10,400 nucleotides of DNA, from the NCBI GenBank assembly GCA_002491065.1, contig DKVF01000002.1, positions 1-10,400 on the forward strand, given 5' to 3'. Position 1 is the first letter of the stretch, and each line of letters starts with the position of its first letter. The notes below the pieces were generated by a model. It saw nothing but the letters and a program-made list of their open reading frames with translations, was not told the DNA's origin and did not search any database. Made by a program: the position numbers and the translations under genes. Below, piece after piece: positions 1 to 10,400 of this stretch. The stretch comes from Peptococcaceae bacterium UBA7185. Lineage in GTDB: Bacteria > Bacillota > Peptococcia > Peptococcales > Peptococcaceae.

Positions 1-15
1 ATATTAAAAAAATGA

Positions 16-44
16 TTTACAAATTACATAGATTGTGATACTAT
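16..44 (+). promoter_or_regulatory. candidate extended -10 promoter P1 of rpoBC
   Basis: TTTACA (16-21, five of six matches to the -35 consensus) is followed by a 17-nt spacer and TACTAT (39-44, four of six matches). The TG of an extended -10 lies at 36-37, one base before the hexamer. The predicted start of transcription is near 51, giving a leader of about 190 nt before rpoB. The region is AT-rich, so chance matches are likely, but spacing and the TGn element are both correct. Confidence 0.45.
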
Positions 45-118
45 ATGTAAATATGACTAATAATAAACTGGATGGATTTTGCAAAGAATAAAATAGGTTC
101 TTTTTGGAAAAACTAATC

Positions 119-127
119 TGGTATAAC
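119..127 (+). promoter_or_regulatory. candidate extended -10 promoter P2 of rpoBC
   Basis: TGGTATAAC gives an extended -10 TGn followed by TATAAC, five of six matches to TATAAT. No good -35 sits at 16-18 nt upstream (only T-rich sequence around 98-104), which extended -10 promoters can tolerate. The start of transcription would fall near 134, directly at the base of the 135-154 hairpin. It is a weaker call than a two-box promoter. Confidence 0.35.
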
Positions 128-134
128 TTTATTC

Positions 135-154
135 AGCAAGGGATTCTCCTTGCT
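135..154 (+). other. leader hairpin 1 upstream of rpoB
   Basis: A perfect 7-bp inverted repeat, AGCAAGG at 135-141 with CCTTGCT at 148-154, is extended by a possible G-U pair (142/147) to leave an AUUC tetraloop. Only an interrupted T-rich stretch (TTGCTTAATTTATT) follows, so it would be a poor intrinsic terminator. It could be a weak attenuator, a residual terminator of the upstream gene or a 5'-end stabilising stem if P2 is used. Confidence 0.45.
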
Positions 155-168
155 TTGCTTAATTTATT

Positions 169-200
169 CAAGAGTTAGACAAAAACTGTTTTACTCTTTG
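169..200 (+). other. leader hairpin 2 upstream of rpoB
   Basis: AAGAGT (170-175) pairs with ACTCTT (193-198). After one T/T mismatch the stem continues with A177-T191, G178-T190 (wobble) and ACA/TGT (179-181 with 187-189), closing a five-base A-rich loop. C169-G200 can add a pair across a bulged T. No T-run follows, so it is not a standard terminator. A processing site or a regulatory structure is possible. Confidence 0.35.
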
Positions 201-227
201 GAATAGAAACGTTGATTAAAAAACTTT

Positions 228-240
228 AAGGGGTGAGGAG
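228..240 (+). promoter_or_regulatory. rpoB ribosome binding region with ambiguous start
   Basis: The purine-rich stretch AAGGGGTGAGGAG precedes two possible starts. AAGGGG (228-233) lies 9 nt before TTG at 243, while GAGGAG (235-240) lies 11 nt before ATG at 252 but only 2 nt before the TTG. Neither is ideal. The TTG reading adds three residues (M-V-N) to the protein. Confidence 0.6.
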
Positions 241-242
241 CA

Positions 243-3200
243 TTGGTCAATATGACACATGCACTAAGAGAAAGGCATAGCTTTGCGAAAATCAATGAGA
301 TTATGGTAATGCCTAATTTGATTGAAGTTCAACGTAATTCCTATAAGTCATTTCTGGAAGAGGGATTGAAAGAGACTTTTTCAGAGGTTTCTCCAATTCA
401 GGATTTTACCGGAAATTTGGTTTTGGAATTTGTAGATTACAGTTTGGGCGAGCCTAAATATGATGTGGATGAATGCAAGGAGCGAGACGCCACTTATGCT
501 GCCCCCTTACGCTTAAAAGTTCGTCTGATCAACAAAGAAACAGGGGAAGTGAAGGAACAAGAAGTGTTCATGGGAGACTTTCCAATCATGACCACAAAAG
601 GCACCTTCATTATTAATGGCGCAGAACGTGTCATTGTCAGTCAGTTGGTACGTTCTCCAGGTGTATATTATTCAGAAACGATTGACCAAACAGGGAAAAA
701 ACTGTATGCTGCAACAATTATTCCAAACCGCGGAGCGTGGTTGGAATTTGAAACAGATACAAATGACAATCTTTTTGTGCGGATAGACCGGACCAGAAAG
801 TTACCAGCTACTGTTTTGTTGCGTGCGTTAGGCTATTCCAGCAACGGTCAGATTTTAGAATTGTTCGATAATGACGACCATATTCGTATGACATTAGAGA
901 GAGATCACACGGAAACAGAAGGGGAAGCGCTTGTTGAAATCTACAAACGTTTGCGTCCTGGGGATCCACCAACAGTGGAAAATGCTAGAACCTTGCTAAA
1001 TTCTCTTTTCTTTGACCCAAAACGTTATGATTTTGCAAAAGTAGGCCGTTATAAAGTAAATAAAAAGTTAGGATTACATGTGGATCCTGCAAAAAAGGTT
1101 ATTACTCACGAAGATATTATTGAGACAGTTCGATATTTATTAGATTTGATTAAAGGCGTAGAAGGACACAGTGCCGATGATATTGACCATTTAGGTAATC
1201 GTCGTATTCGTTGTGTGGGCGAGTTACTGCAAAATCAATTCCGCATTGGATTAACCCGTATGGAACGAGTTGTTCGCGAAAGAATGACCATTCAGGACGC
1301 TGAAAATGTTACACCGCAGGGATTGATTAATATCCGTCCTGTGGTTGCCGCAATTAAAGAGTTTTTTGGCTCCAGCCAGTTGTCTCAGTTTATGGACCAA
1401 ATTAATCCACTGAGTGAATTGACCCATAAAAGAAGATTGAGCGCATTGGGACCTGGCGGCTTGAGCCGTGAACGTGCCGGATTTGAGGTGCGTGACGTAC
1501 ATCCGTCTCATTATGGTCGTATGTGTCCTATTGAGACACCGGAAGGCCCTAACATTGGATTGATTAACTCCTTAAGTACCTATGCTAAAATTAATGAGTA
1601 TGGTTTTATTGAATCTCCTTATCGCAGAGTAGATAAGGAAACAGGGATTGTGACAGAAACAATTGAGTATTTGACGGCAGATGAAGAAGATAAATACATT
1701 GTAGCACAGGCGAACTCTCCGTTAGATGAAGATGGTCGTTTCGCTGAGAAAAAAGTAAATGCCCGGTATGGACACGCCAATGTTGTGGTTGACAGTACGC
1801 AGGTTGACTATATGGACGTATCGCCAAAACAGGTAGTATCCATTGCAACCGCGATGATTCCGTTCTTGGAACATGATGACGCGAACCGTGCTTTGATGGG
1901 TGCAAACATGCAGCGTCAGGCAGTTCCTTTGCTGAAAACTGATGCGCCGTATGTAGGAACAGGGATGGAGTATCGTGCAGCATACGACTCTGGCGTTATG
2001 ATTATTGCAGAAAATGCCGGTACAGTAGATTATGTATCTGCTCGTGAAATTGTAGTAAAACGTTTAGATGGCAATAAAGACCGTTATAAACTGACAAAAT
2101 TTGAACGTTCAAACCAGGGCAGCTGTATAAATCAAAAACCTTTGGTAAAAAAAGGTCAATATGTGGAAGCTGGTGCCATCTTGGCAGACGGCCCGTCTAC
2201 AGACCATGGTGAGTTGGCGTTGGGACGTAATGTGCTGATTGCTTTTATGAACTGGGAAGGTTATAACTACGAGGATGCTGTTTTATTAAGCGAAAAACTG
2301 GTAAAAGAAGATTATTATACATCAATTCATATTGAAGAATATGAATGCGATGCCCGTGATACAAAGTTGGGGCCGGAAGAAATCACACGCGATATCCCGA
2401 ATGTAGGGGAAGAAGTTTTGAAAAATCTAGATGAACGGGGTATTATCCGTGTTGGTGCAGAAGTGCGACCAGGGGATATTCTGGTCGGCAAAGTAACTCC
2501 AAAAGGAGAAACAGAACTGACAGCGGAGGAACGCCTGCTGCGTGCTATTTTTGGAGAAAAGGCCCGTGAAGTGCGTGATACTTCTCTGCGTGTGCCTCAT
2601 GGGGAGCAGGGTATTATTGTTGATGTAAAAATATTTACAGCGGAGAATGGCGACGATCTTTCTCCAGGTGTAAATCAGGTAGTACGTTGTTATATTGCAC
2701 AGAAGAGAAAAATTTCTCAAGGGGACAAAATGGCAGGCCGTCATGGAAATAAAGGTGTCGTGTCCCGTATCTTGCCTGAGTGTGATATGCCATTTTTGGA
2801 AGATGGAACACCGGTTGAAATTGTGTTAAATCCATTAGGGGTGCCATCCCGTATGAATATCGGTCAGGTATTGGAAGTCCATTTGGGTATGGCTGCCAAA
2901 GCACTGGGACTACACTTGGCAACGCCAGTCTTTGATGGTGCATCGGAACAAGACATCTTGGATATGCTGCAGCGCGCTGACGAAGCAAGTGAGATGAAAT
3001 ATCCGCTATCCGGTAAATTTACAGTACGTGATGGCCGTACTGGGTTGCCCTTCGATAATCCGGTAACGGTTGGTTATATGTATTATTTGAAATTGGCACA
3101 TTTGGTTGATGATAAAATTCATGCTCGTTCTACAGGTCCGTATTCTTTAGTTACTCAACAGCCGTTAGGCGGTAAGGCACAGTTCGGTGGTCAGCGCTTT

Positions 3201-3692
3201 GGTGAAATGGAAGTGTGGGCGCTGGAAGCTTATGGTGCTGCGTATACTCTGCAGGAAATCCTAACAGTAAAATCTGATGATATCGTGGGCCGTGTGAAAA
3301 CATACGAAGCTATCGTAAAAGGTGAAAATGTGCCGGAGCCTGGTGTGCCGGAATCTTTCAAGGTATTAATAAAAGAGCTGCAGAGTCTGTGTCTTGATGT
3401 TAAGATTCTAAATGAAAACGACGAAGAAATTGAAATCGGCGAAGATGATGATGATATTGCAGAAACTGCAAAAGAACTAGGCATTGAATTGCCAGCAGAA
3501 AAGGGTAAGGAAAATGCCGAAGAGCCAGGAGCTTTCAACAACTTCTTGATTGAAAATGCTGATGGTGAGTTGGAAGAAGACGCCGAACCAGATGAAGATC
3601 TGTTAGAGGAAGATATGAATTTGGATCTGGATTTTGATGTAACAGATGATTTGGAAGACGTCGGAGATTTCATTTTAGATGATGAATTCTAA
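243..3692 (+). CDS. rpoB: DNA-directed RNA polymerase subunit beta
   Basis: The β subunit of RNA polymerase forms one side of the active-site cleft and, with β', catalyses RNA synthesis. The protein has 1149 residues and no large proteobacterial-type insertions. The rifampicin-site cluster lies at about residues 377-401, with Q382, D385, H395 and S400 equivalent to E. coli Q513, D516, H526 and S531, all in the sensitive form. The acidic pair E677-D678 and the active-site lysines K829 and K837 in [12 protein letters not shown] are intact. The near-invariant block from about 960 to 1012, including [20 protein letters not shown], is followed by the clamp-binding end. Residues about 1057-1149 form a low-complexity tail with 41 Asp/Glu, three Lys and no Arg. 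The start is TTG at 243, or possibly ATG at 252. The gene is followed by rpoC after 32 nt, so the two are surely co-transcribed. No frameshift is seen. Confidence 0.99.
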   Translation: MVNMTHALRERHSFAKINEIMVMPNLIEVQRNSYKSFLEEGLKETFSEVSPIQDFTGNLVLEFVDYSLGEPKYDVDECKERDATYAAPLRLKVRLINKETGEVKEQEVFMGDFPIMTTKGTFIINGAERVIVSQLVRSPGVYYSETIDQTGKKLYAATIIPNRGAWLEFETDTNDNLFVRIDRTRKLPATVLLRALGYSSNGQILELFDNDDHIRMTLERDHTETEGEALVEIYKRLRPGDPPTVENARTLLNSLFFDPKRYDFAKVGRYKVNKKLGLHVDPAKKVITHEDIIETVRYLLDLIKGVEGHSADDIDHLGNRRIRCVGELLQNQFRIGLTRMERVVRERMTIQDAENVTPQGLINIRPVVAAIKEFFGSSQLSQFMDQINPLSELTHKRRLSALGPGGLSRERAGFEVRDVHPSHYGRMCPIETPEGPNIGLINSLSTYAKINEYGFIESPYRRVDKETGIVTETIEYLTADEEDKYIVAQANSPLDEDGRFAEKKVNARYGHANVVVDSTQVDYMDVSPKQVVSIATAMIPFLEHDDANRALMGANMQRQAVPLLKTDAPYVGTGMEYRAAYDSGVMIIAENAGTVDYVSAREIVVKRLDGNKDRYKLTKFERSNQGSCINQKPLVKKGQYVEAGAILADGPSTDHGELALGRNVLIAFMNWEGYNYEDAVLLSEKLVKEDYYTSIHIEEYECDARDTKLGPEEITRDIPNVGEEVLKNLDERGIIRVGAEVRPGDILVGKVTPKGETELTAEERLLRAIFGEKAREVRDTSLRVPHGEQGIIVDVKIFTAENGDDLSPGVNQVVRCYIAQKRKISQGDKMAGRHGNKGVVSRILPECDMPFLEDGTPVEIVLNPLGVPSRMNIGQVLEVHLGMAAKALGLHLATPVFDGASEQDILDMLQRADEASEMKYPLSGKFTVRDGRTGLPFDNPVTVGYMYYLKLAHLVDDKIHARSTGPYSLVTQQPLGGKAQFGGQRFGEMEVWALEAYGAAYTLQEILTVKSDDIVGRVKTYEAIVKGENVPEPGVPESFKVLIKELQSLCLDVKILNENDEEIEIGEDDDDIAETAKELGIELPAEKGKENAEEPGAFNNFLIENADGELEEDAEPDEDLLEEDMNLDLDFDVTDDLEDVGDFILDDEF

Positions 3693-3709
3693 TAGAAACA
3701 GATTATAGG

Positions 3710-3724
3710 AAGGGAGAGAGCCCT

Positions 3725-3726
<2 letters not shown>
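3710..3726 (+). promoter_or_regulatory. rpoC ribosome binding site within a small hairpin
   Basis: The Shine-Dalgarno-like GGGAG (3712-3716) lies 8 nt before the TTG start at 3725. AAGGG (3710-3714) can pair with CCCTT (3721-3725) around an AGAGAG loop, with an additional G-T wobble at 3709/3726. The stem would cover part of the Shine-Dalgarno and the first bases of the start codon. It is short (5-6 bp), so its effect may be slight, but it would favour translation coupled to rpoB. Confidence 0.45.
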
Positions 3727-7183
<3,457 letters not shown>

Positions 7184-7185
7184 GC

Positions 7186-7214
7186 TTGACAGCCGGAATA
7201 AAGTATGATAAACT
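7186..7214 (+). promoter_or_regulatory. promoter for the rpsL-rpsG-fusA operon
   Basis: A perfect -35 TTGACA (7186-7191) is followed by a 17-nt spacer and TAAACT (7209-7214, four of six matches). An extended -10 TG lies at 7206-7207, one base upstream of the hexamer. The -35 begins two bases after the rpoC TAA stop. The predicted start of transcription is near 7221, giving a leader of about 140 nt before rpsL. This is the best promoter in the window. It would allow the ribosomal/elongation-factor operon to be transcribed independently of rpoBC. Confidence 0.75.
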
Positions 7215-7219
7215 ACAGA

Positions 7220-7235
7220 AGTTCGCGTGAGAACT
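7220..7235 (+). other. small 5' hairpin in the rpsL leader
   Basis: AGTTC (7220-7224) pairs with GAACT (7231-7235) around the loop GCGTGA. It sits at the predicted 5' end of the rpsL transcript, where a short stem can protect mRNA. The loop exposes GTGA, the only Shine-Dalgarno-like bases before the mini-ORF at 7236. At five base pairs the stem is weak by itself. Confidence 0.35.
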
Positions 7236-7268
7236 ATGGAATTTTATATAACAAAAGCTGTGCTGTAA
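7236..7268 (+). CDS. possible 10-residue leader peptide overlapping the terminator
   Basis: An ATG at 7236 opens a 10-codon reading frame, MEFYITKAVL, that ends with TAA at 7266-7268. Its last codons run along the 5' arm of the 7251-7282 hairpin and the stop lies in the loop, so a translating ribosome would block formation of that hairpin. The Shine-Dalgarno is poor (GTGA at 7227-7230, 5 nt before the ATG), and a frame this short can arise by chance. The geometry, not the peptide sequence, is the argument. The codons show no run of one amino acid that would suggest classical amino-acid attenuation. Confidence 0.2.
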   Translation: MEFYITKAVL

Positions 7269-7282
7269 GGCACAGCTTTTGT
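7251..7282 (+). terminator. intrinsic terminator or attenuator between rpoC and rpsL
   Basis: ACAAAAGCTGTGC (7251-7263) and GCACAGCTTTTGT (7270-7282) are perfect reverse complements of 13 bp. A possible U-G pair at 7264/7269 would leave a GUAA (GNRA-type) tetraloop. The GC-rich core GCTGTGC/GCACAGC is followed by TTTTGT, which gives the A-tract and U-tract of a bidirectional-looking terminator. The U-tract is short and then interrupted by AGGG, so termination may be partial. The hairpin lies downstream of the 7186 promoter and upstream of rpsL. It would therefore end rpoBC transcripts and also attenuate those destined for rpsL. Confidence 0.7.
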
Positions 7283-7346
7283 AGGGCTTTGTTATGACAC
7301 GCCCGCAAACGTTGTTTAAAATTTACTTATTCTTTTAATCTTGAGG

Positions 7347-7355
7347 AAGGAGGTG
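7347..7355 (+). promoter_or_regulatory. strong ribosome binding site that fixes the rpsL start
   Basis: AAGGAGGTG is a near-complete match to the anti-Shine-Dalgarno sequence and lies 6 nt before ATG at 7362. The same frame is open from TTG at 7341, but using that codon would place this site inside the gene, so the ATG is the start. Confidence 0.92.
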
Positions 7356-7361
7356 CAGAGC

Positions 7362-7745
7362 ATGCCAACAATTAACCAATTGGTTAGACAAGGCAGATAT
7401 GTAGCAGAAAAGAAATCTACTGCTCCTGCATTAAAAAATAATCCACAGAAAAGAGGAGTATGTACAAGAGTATATACTACCACACCAAAAAAACCAAACT
7501 CTGCGTTGCGTAAAGTTGCCCGTGTAAAATTAACAAACGGCATCGAAGTAACAGCTTATATCCCAGGGATTGGCCATAACTTACAGGAACATAGCGTTGT
7601 TCTGGTAAGAGGCGGCAGAGTAAAAGACTTACCAGGTGTGCGCTATCACTTGGTTCGTGGTACTCTGGATGCTGCTGGTGTGAACGATCGTAATCAGGCT
7701 CGTTCCAAATACGGTACAAAGAAACCAAAAGCAAGCAAAAAATAA
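7362..7745 (+). CDS. rpsL: 30S ribosomal protein S12
   Basis: S12 sits at the interface side of the 30S subunit next to the decoding centre and helps control translational accuracy. The protein has 127 residues and begins MPTINQLVR, the standard family N-terminus. The conserved segment [17 protein letters not shown] spans about 39-55. The C-terminal half has [14 protein letters not shown] (about 83-96). The lysines at 43 and 88, where substitutions cause streptomycin resistance in other bacteria, are wild type. D89 is the position that is methylthiolated in E. coli. The tail is very basic (KKPKASKK). It is the first gene of the str operon, 178 nt after rpoC and 37 nt before rpsG. Confidence 0.98.
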   Translation: MPTINQLVRQGRYVAEKKSTAPALKNNPQKRGVCTRVYTTTPKKPNSALRKVARVKLTNGIEVTAYIPGIGHNLQEHSVVLVRGGRVKDLPGVRYHLVRGTLDAAGVNDRNQARSKYGTKKPKASKK

Positions 7746-7770
7746 TTGTTTCAGCTTAAAATTGCGATAG

Positions 7771-8253
<483 letters not shown>

Positions 8254-8259
8254 TTTATT

Positions 8260-8290
8260 ACCGTTAACTTAAAAAGGAGGAAAAACGGTG
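8260..8290 (+). promoter_or_regulatory. fusA ribosome binding site with start-codon hairpin
   Basis: The Shine-Dalgarno AGGAGG (8275-8280) lies 7 nt before the GTG start at 8288. ACCGTT (8260-8265) is the perfect reverse complement of AACGGT (8284-8289), so the first two bases of the start codon are in the stem. A T-G wobble (8259/8290) can pair the third. The Shine-Dalgarno stays in the 18-nt loop. Such a stem could delay initiation at fusA unless opened by ribosomes finishing rpsG, whose stop ends at 8253. Confidence 0.5.
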
Positions 8291-10357
8291 GGTAGAGCCT
8301 TTCCTTTAGAAAAAACCAGAAACATTGGTATTATGGCACACATTGATGCTGGTAAAACCACTACTACCGAACGTATTCTGTACTATACAGGTCGTGTACA
8401 CAAAATCGGTGAAGTGCATGACGGTGCAGCTACTATGGACTGGATGGTTCAGGAGCAGGAAAGAGGTATCACCATTACCTCTGCTGCGACAACGGCAGAA
8501 TGGAGAGGTCATCGTATCAATATCATCGACACCCCGGGTCACGTAGACTTCACAGTAGAAGTTGAACGTTCTTTGCGTGTGCTGGACAGCTCTGTAGGGG
8601 TTTTCTGTGCAGTAGGTGGTGTGCAGCCTCAGTCTGAAACAGTTTGGCGTCAGGCTGATACTTACGGTGTACCTAGACTAGCTTATGTAAATAAAATGGA
8701 CAGAACCGGTGCTAATTTTCTGAGTGTAGTAGAACAGATAAAAGAACGGTTAGGTCATAATGCAGTTGCCATGCAGTTGCCTATTGGGGCTGAAGACAAC
8801 TTTGTAGGAATTATTGATTTGGTAAACAATGTAGCACATATGTTTACTGATGATATGGGGACTTTTGACGAAGAACCAATTCCTGCTGAATATGCAGAAC
8901 AGGCTGCGGAATACAGAGAAAAATTGGTAGAAGCAGCTGCAGAACAAGATGAAGAATTAATGATGAAATACTTAGAAGGGGAAGAATTAACCGTTGAAGA
9001 AATCAAAGGCGCTATTCGCAAAGCAACTTGCGAAGTGAAAATGATTCCAGTGTTCTGCGGTTCCTCCTTCAAAAACAAAGGTGTACAGATGCTGTTGGAT
9101 GCAGTTGTAGATTATTGCCCAGCCCCAACAGATATTCCTGCAATTAAAGGGACACTGGAAGACGGTGAAGAAACAGAACGCCATGCAAGCGACAGCGAAC
9201 CATTCAGTGCTCTGGCTTTCAAAATCATGACAGATCCATATGTAGGGAAGTTGACATTCTTCCGTGTATATTCTGGTACTTTGGCTTCGGGTACTTATGT
9301 TCTCAACTCTACCAAAAATAAGAGAGAAAGAATTGGTCGTATCCTGCAGATGCACGCAAACCACAGAGAAGAAATTGACATGGTATATGCCGGTGACATT
9401 GCTGCTGCCGTTGGTTTGAAAGATACTGGTACTGGTGATACTCTGTGCGCTGAAGATTCTCCTATTATTTTGGAATCCATGGAATTCCCAGAACCAGTTA
9501 TCAACATCGCGATTGAACCAAGCACAAAGGCTGACCAAGAGAAAATGGGCATTGCCTTGGCAAAACTGGCAGAAGAAGACCCGACTTTCAAAACCTATAC
9601 AGATCAGGAAACTGGTCAGACAATCATTGCTGGTATGGGTGAATTGCATTTGGATATTATTGCTGACCGTTTGAAACGTGAATTTAAGGTGGAATGCCAA
9701 GTAGGGAAACCTCAGGTTGCCTACAAAGAAACCATTCGCAAGGCTGTCAAAGCGACAGGCTTGTTCAAACGTCAGTCCGGTGGTCGTGGTCAGTATGGTC
9801 ATGCTGTAATTGAATTAGAACCACTGGAACCAGGTACGGGTTTCCAATTTGAAAGTAAAATCGTTGGTGGTGTTGTGCCAAAAGAATACATCGCTCCAAT
9901 CGAAAATGGTATCCGTGAAGCAATGCAGAATGGTATTTTAGCAGGCTATGAGATGGTAGATATCAAAGCTACATTGGTAGATGGTTCTTACCATGAAGTA
10001 GACTCTTCTGAAATGGCATTTAAAATTGCTGGTTCCATGGCATTCAAAGAAGGTGCTGCGAAAGCAAATCCAGTTTTATTGGAACCTATCATGAAAATTG
10101 AAGTTACTATTCCAGACGAATATATGGGCGATGTCATGGGTGATATGAACGCTCGCCGCGGCAGAATTGAAGGTATGGAAGCGAAAGGCAACGCGCAGAT
10201 CATCAGAGGTTTTGTACCGCTGTCTGAAATGTTCGGTTATGCAACCGACCTGCGTTCTAAAACACAGGGCCGTGGCCTGTACACCATGCAGTCTGACCAC
10301 TTTGAAGAAGTTCCAAAATCCGTAAGCGAAGAAATTATCGCAAAACGTAGAGGCTAA
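8288..10357 (+). CDS. fusA: translation elongation factor G (EF-G)
   Basis: EF-G is the GTPase that moves tRNAs and mRNA through the ribosome after each peptide bond and helps ribosome recycling. The protein has 689 residues, the usual full length. The GTP-binding motifs are complete: P-loop AHIDAGKT at 17-24, switch I RGITIT at 59-64, DTPGH at 81-85 with the catalytic H85, and NKMD at 135-138. [12 protein letters not shown] segment follows near residue 260, at the end of the G domain. The later domains are recognisable, including the SGGRGQYGH segment and the domain IV stretch [14 protein letters not shown], ending in a basic AKRRG. The start is GTG behind AGGAGG; no better start is near. 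It lies 34 nt after rpsG and 34 nt before the putative tuf start. Confidence 0.99.
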   Translation: MGRAFPLEKTRNIGIMAHIDAGKTTTTERILYYTGRVHKIGEVHDGAATMDWMVQEQERGITITSAATTAEWRGHRINIIDTPGHVDFTVEVERSLRVLDSSVGVFCAVGGVQPQSETVWRQADTYGVPRLAYVNKMDRTGANFLSVVEQIKERLGHNAVAMQLPIGAEDNFVGIIDLVNNVAHMFTDDMGTFDEEPIPAEYAEQAAEYREKLVEAAAEQDEELMMKYLEGEELTVEEIKGAIRKATCEVKMIPVFCGSSFKNKGVQMLLDAVVDYCPAPTDIPAIKGTLEDGEETERHASDSEPFSALAFKIMTDPYVGKLTFFRVYSGTLASGTYVLNSTKNKRERIGRILQMHANHREEIDMVYAGDIAAAVGLKDTGTGDTLCAEDSPIILESMEFPEPVINIAIEPSTKADQEKMGIALAKLAEEDPTFKTYTDQETGQTIIAGMGELHLDIIADRLKREFKVECQVGKPQVAYKETIRKAVKATGLFKRQSGGRGQYGHAVIELEPLEPGTGFQFESKIVGGVVPKEYIAPIENGIREAMQNGILAGYEMVDIKATLVDGSYHEVDSSEMAFKIAGSMAFKEGAAKANPVLLEPIMKIEVTIPDEYMGDVMGDMNARRGRIEGMEAKGNAQIIRGFVPLSEMFGYATDLRSKTQGRGLYTMQSDHFEEVPKSVSEEIIAKRRG

Positions 10358-10391
10358 TTGTCTCACGGCGATTATAGAGGAGGAAAAGAAA

Positions 10392-10400
10392 ATGGCAAAA
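10392..10400 (+). CDS. tuf: first codons of the next gene, probably EF-Tu (tuf), cut by window end
   Basis: Only ATG GCA AAA (M-A-K) is visible. It is preceded by a strong Shine-Dalgarno, GAGGAGG at 10377-10383, with 8-nt spacing, so a gene surely starts here. M-A-K is a common EF-Tu N-terminus, and tuf follows fusA in the str operon of most bacteria. The identification rests on position and three residues. The 34-nt gap from fusA has no terminator, so co-transcription is expected. Confidence 0.75.

Larger units (their letters stand above)
1..242 (+). other. AT-rich untranslated leader upstream of rpoB
   Basis: This region has no convincing gene. The usual upstream neighbour of rpoB is rplL (L7/L12), and no L7/L12-like C-terminal end can be read here: the three forward frames hit stops early and give no recognisable peptide. 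What can be seen is two candidate promoters (near 16-44 and 119-127), two hairpins (135-154 and 169-200) and the rpoB ribosome binding site at the end. It is therefore most simply the leader of an rpoBC transcript, or a long rplL-rpoB spacer with extra promoters and processing sites. The absence of upstream sequence prevents a choice between these. Confidence 0.7.

Noticed and set aside
12..116. Three mini-ORFs in the rpoB leader (ATG at 12, 53 and 72; 8 to 14 codons)
   Set aside because: None has a Shine-Dalgarno, and none overlaps a hairpin in a way that suggests attenuation; short frames are expected in such DNA.
1606..1983. A 125-codon open frame on the - strand inside rpoB
   Set aside because: It is an antisense shadow of the conserved β coding sequence with no recognisable domain.
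3230..3673. A 147-codon serine-rich open frame on the - strand at the 3' end of rpoB
   Set aside because: The serine runs are the antisense reading of the GAT/GAA-rich acidic tail codons of rpoB. It has no supporting ribosome binding site or homology.
7312..7339. TTGTTT with TTTAAT 16 nt downstream as a second rpsL promoter
   Set aside because: The -35 matches only three bases, and the start of transcription would fall in or beside the Shine-Dalgarno, leaving almost no leader.
7341..7361. Upstream TTG as the start of rpsL, adding MRKEVQS
   Set aside because: The excellent Shine-Dalgarno at 7347-7355 would be inside the gene, and MPTINQL at 7362 is the family N-terminus.
7488..7625. Streptomycin-resistance type changes in S12
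   Set aside because: K43 and K88 and their surrounding residues are all wild type.
8987..9802. A 271-codon open frame on the - strand inside fusA
   Set aside because: It lies wholly antisense to an intact, highly conserved EF-G gene, has an odd Cys/Phe/Ser/Thr-rich composition, and matches no family I recognise.
10358..10391. A terminator or promoter between fusA and the next gene
   Set aside because: Only a trivial CTC/GAG pairing is present and no T-run or promoter boxes are seen; the next gene should be co-transcribed.

Overview
The window is a housekeeping chromosomal segment carrying the end-to-end pair of transcription and translation operons of a bacterium: rpoB and rpoC (the two large RNA polymerase subunits), then rpsL, rpsG, fusA and the first three codons of what is very probably tuf (the 'str' operon). 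All real genes are on the + strand. The β and β' proteins lack the large lineage-specific insertions of proteobacteria. They resemble Bacillus-type subunits almost motif for motif, the Shine-Dalgarno sites are strong and purine-rich, and three of the five complete genes appear to use TTG or GTG starts. This points to a Bacillota organism of moderate to low GC. A Negativicutes member is my guess, but the sequence alone does not settle the class.

Layout: 1-242 is an AT-rich leader with two candidate extended -10 promoters and two hairpins, and no recognisable rplL end. 243-3692 is rpoB, with an unusually acidic C-terminal tail of about 93 residues. 3693-3724 is a short gap with a small hairpin over the rpoC ribosome binding site. 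3725-7183 is rpoC. 7184-7361 is the only sizeable intergenic region after rpoB starts. It holds a good promoter that begins two bases after the rpoC stop, a small 5' hairpin, a 10-codon mini-ORF and a perfect 13-bp terminator-like hairpin. 7362-7745 is rpsL, 7783-8253 rpsG, 8288-10357 fusA, and 10392 the putative tuf start. Gaps within the str operon are only 34-37 nt.

The genes work together in gene expression: RpoB and RpoC form the polymerase active centre, S12 and S7 are 30S subunit proteins at the decoding centre and head, and EF-G (with EF-Tu next) drives elongation. Key catalytic and metal-binding residues are intact in every protein.

I see no mobile element, CRISPR array, tRNA/rRNA gene or exotic system. 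The points worth a second look are regulatory: the str-operon leader with a mini-ORF overlapping a terminator hairpin, a hairpin that pairs the fusA GTG start codon with its Shine-Dalgarno in the loop, the acidic RpoB tail, and the absence of the L7Ae-like gene that often sits between rpoC and rpsL in Bacilli and Clostridia.
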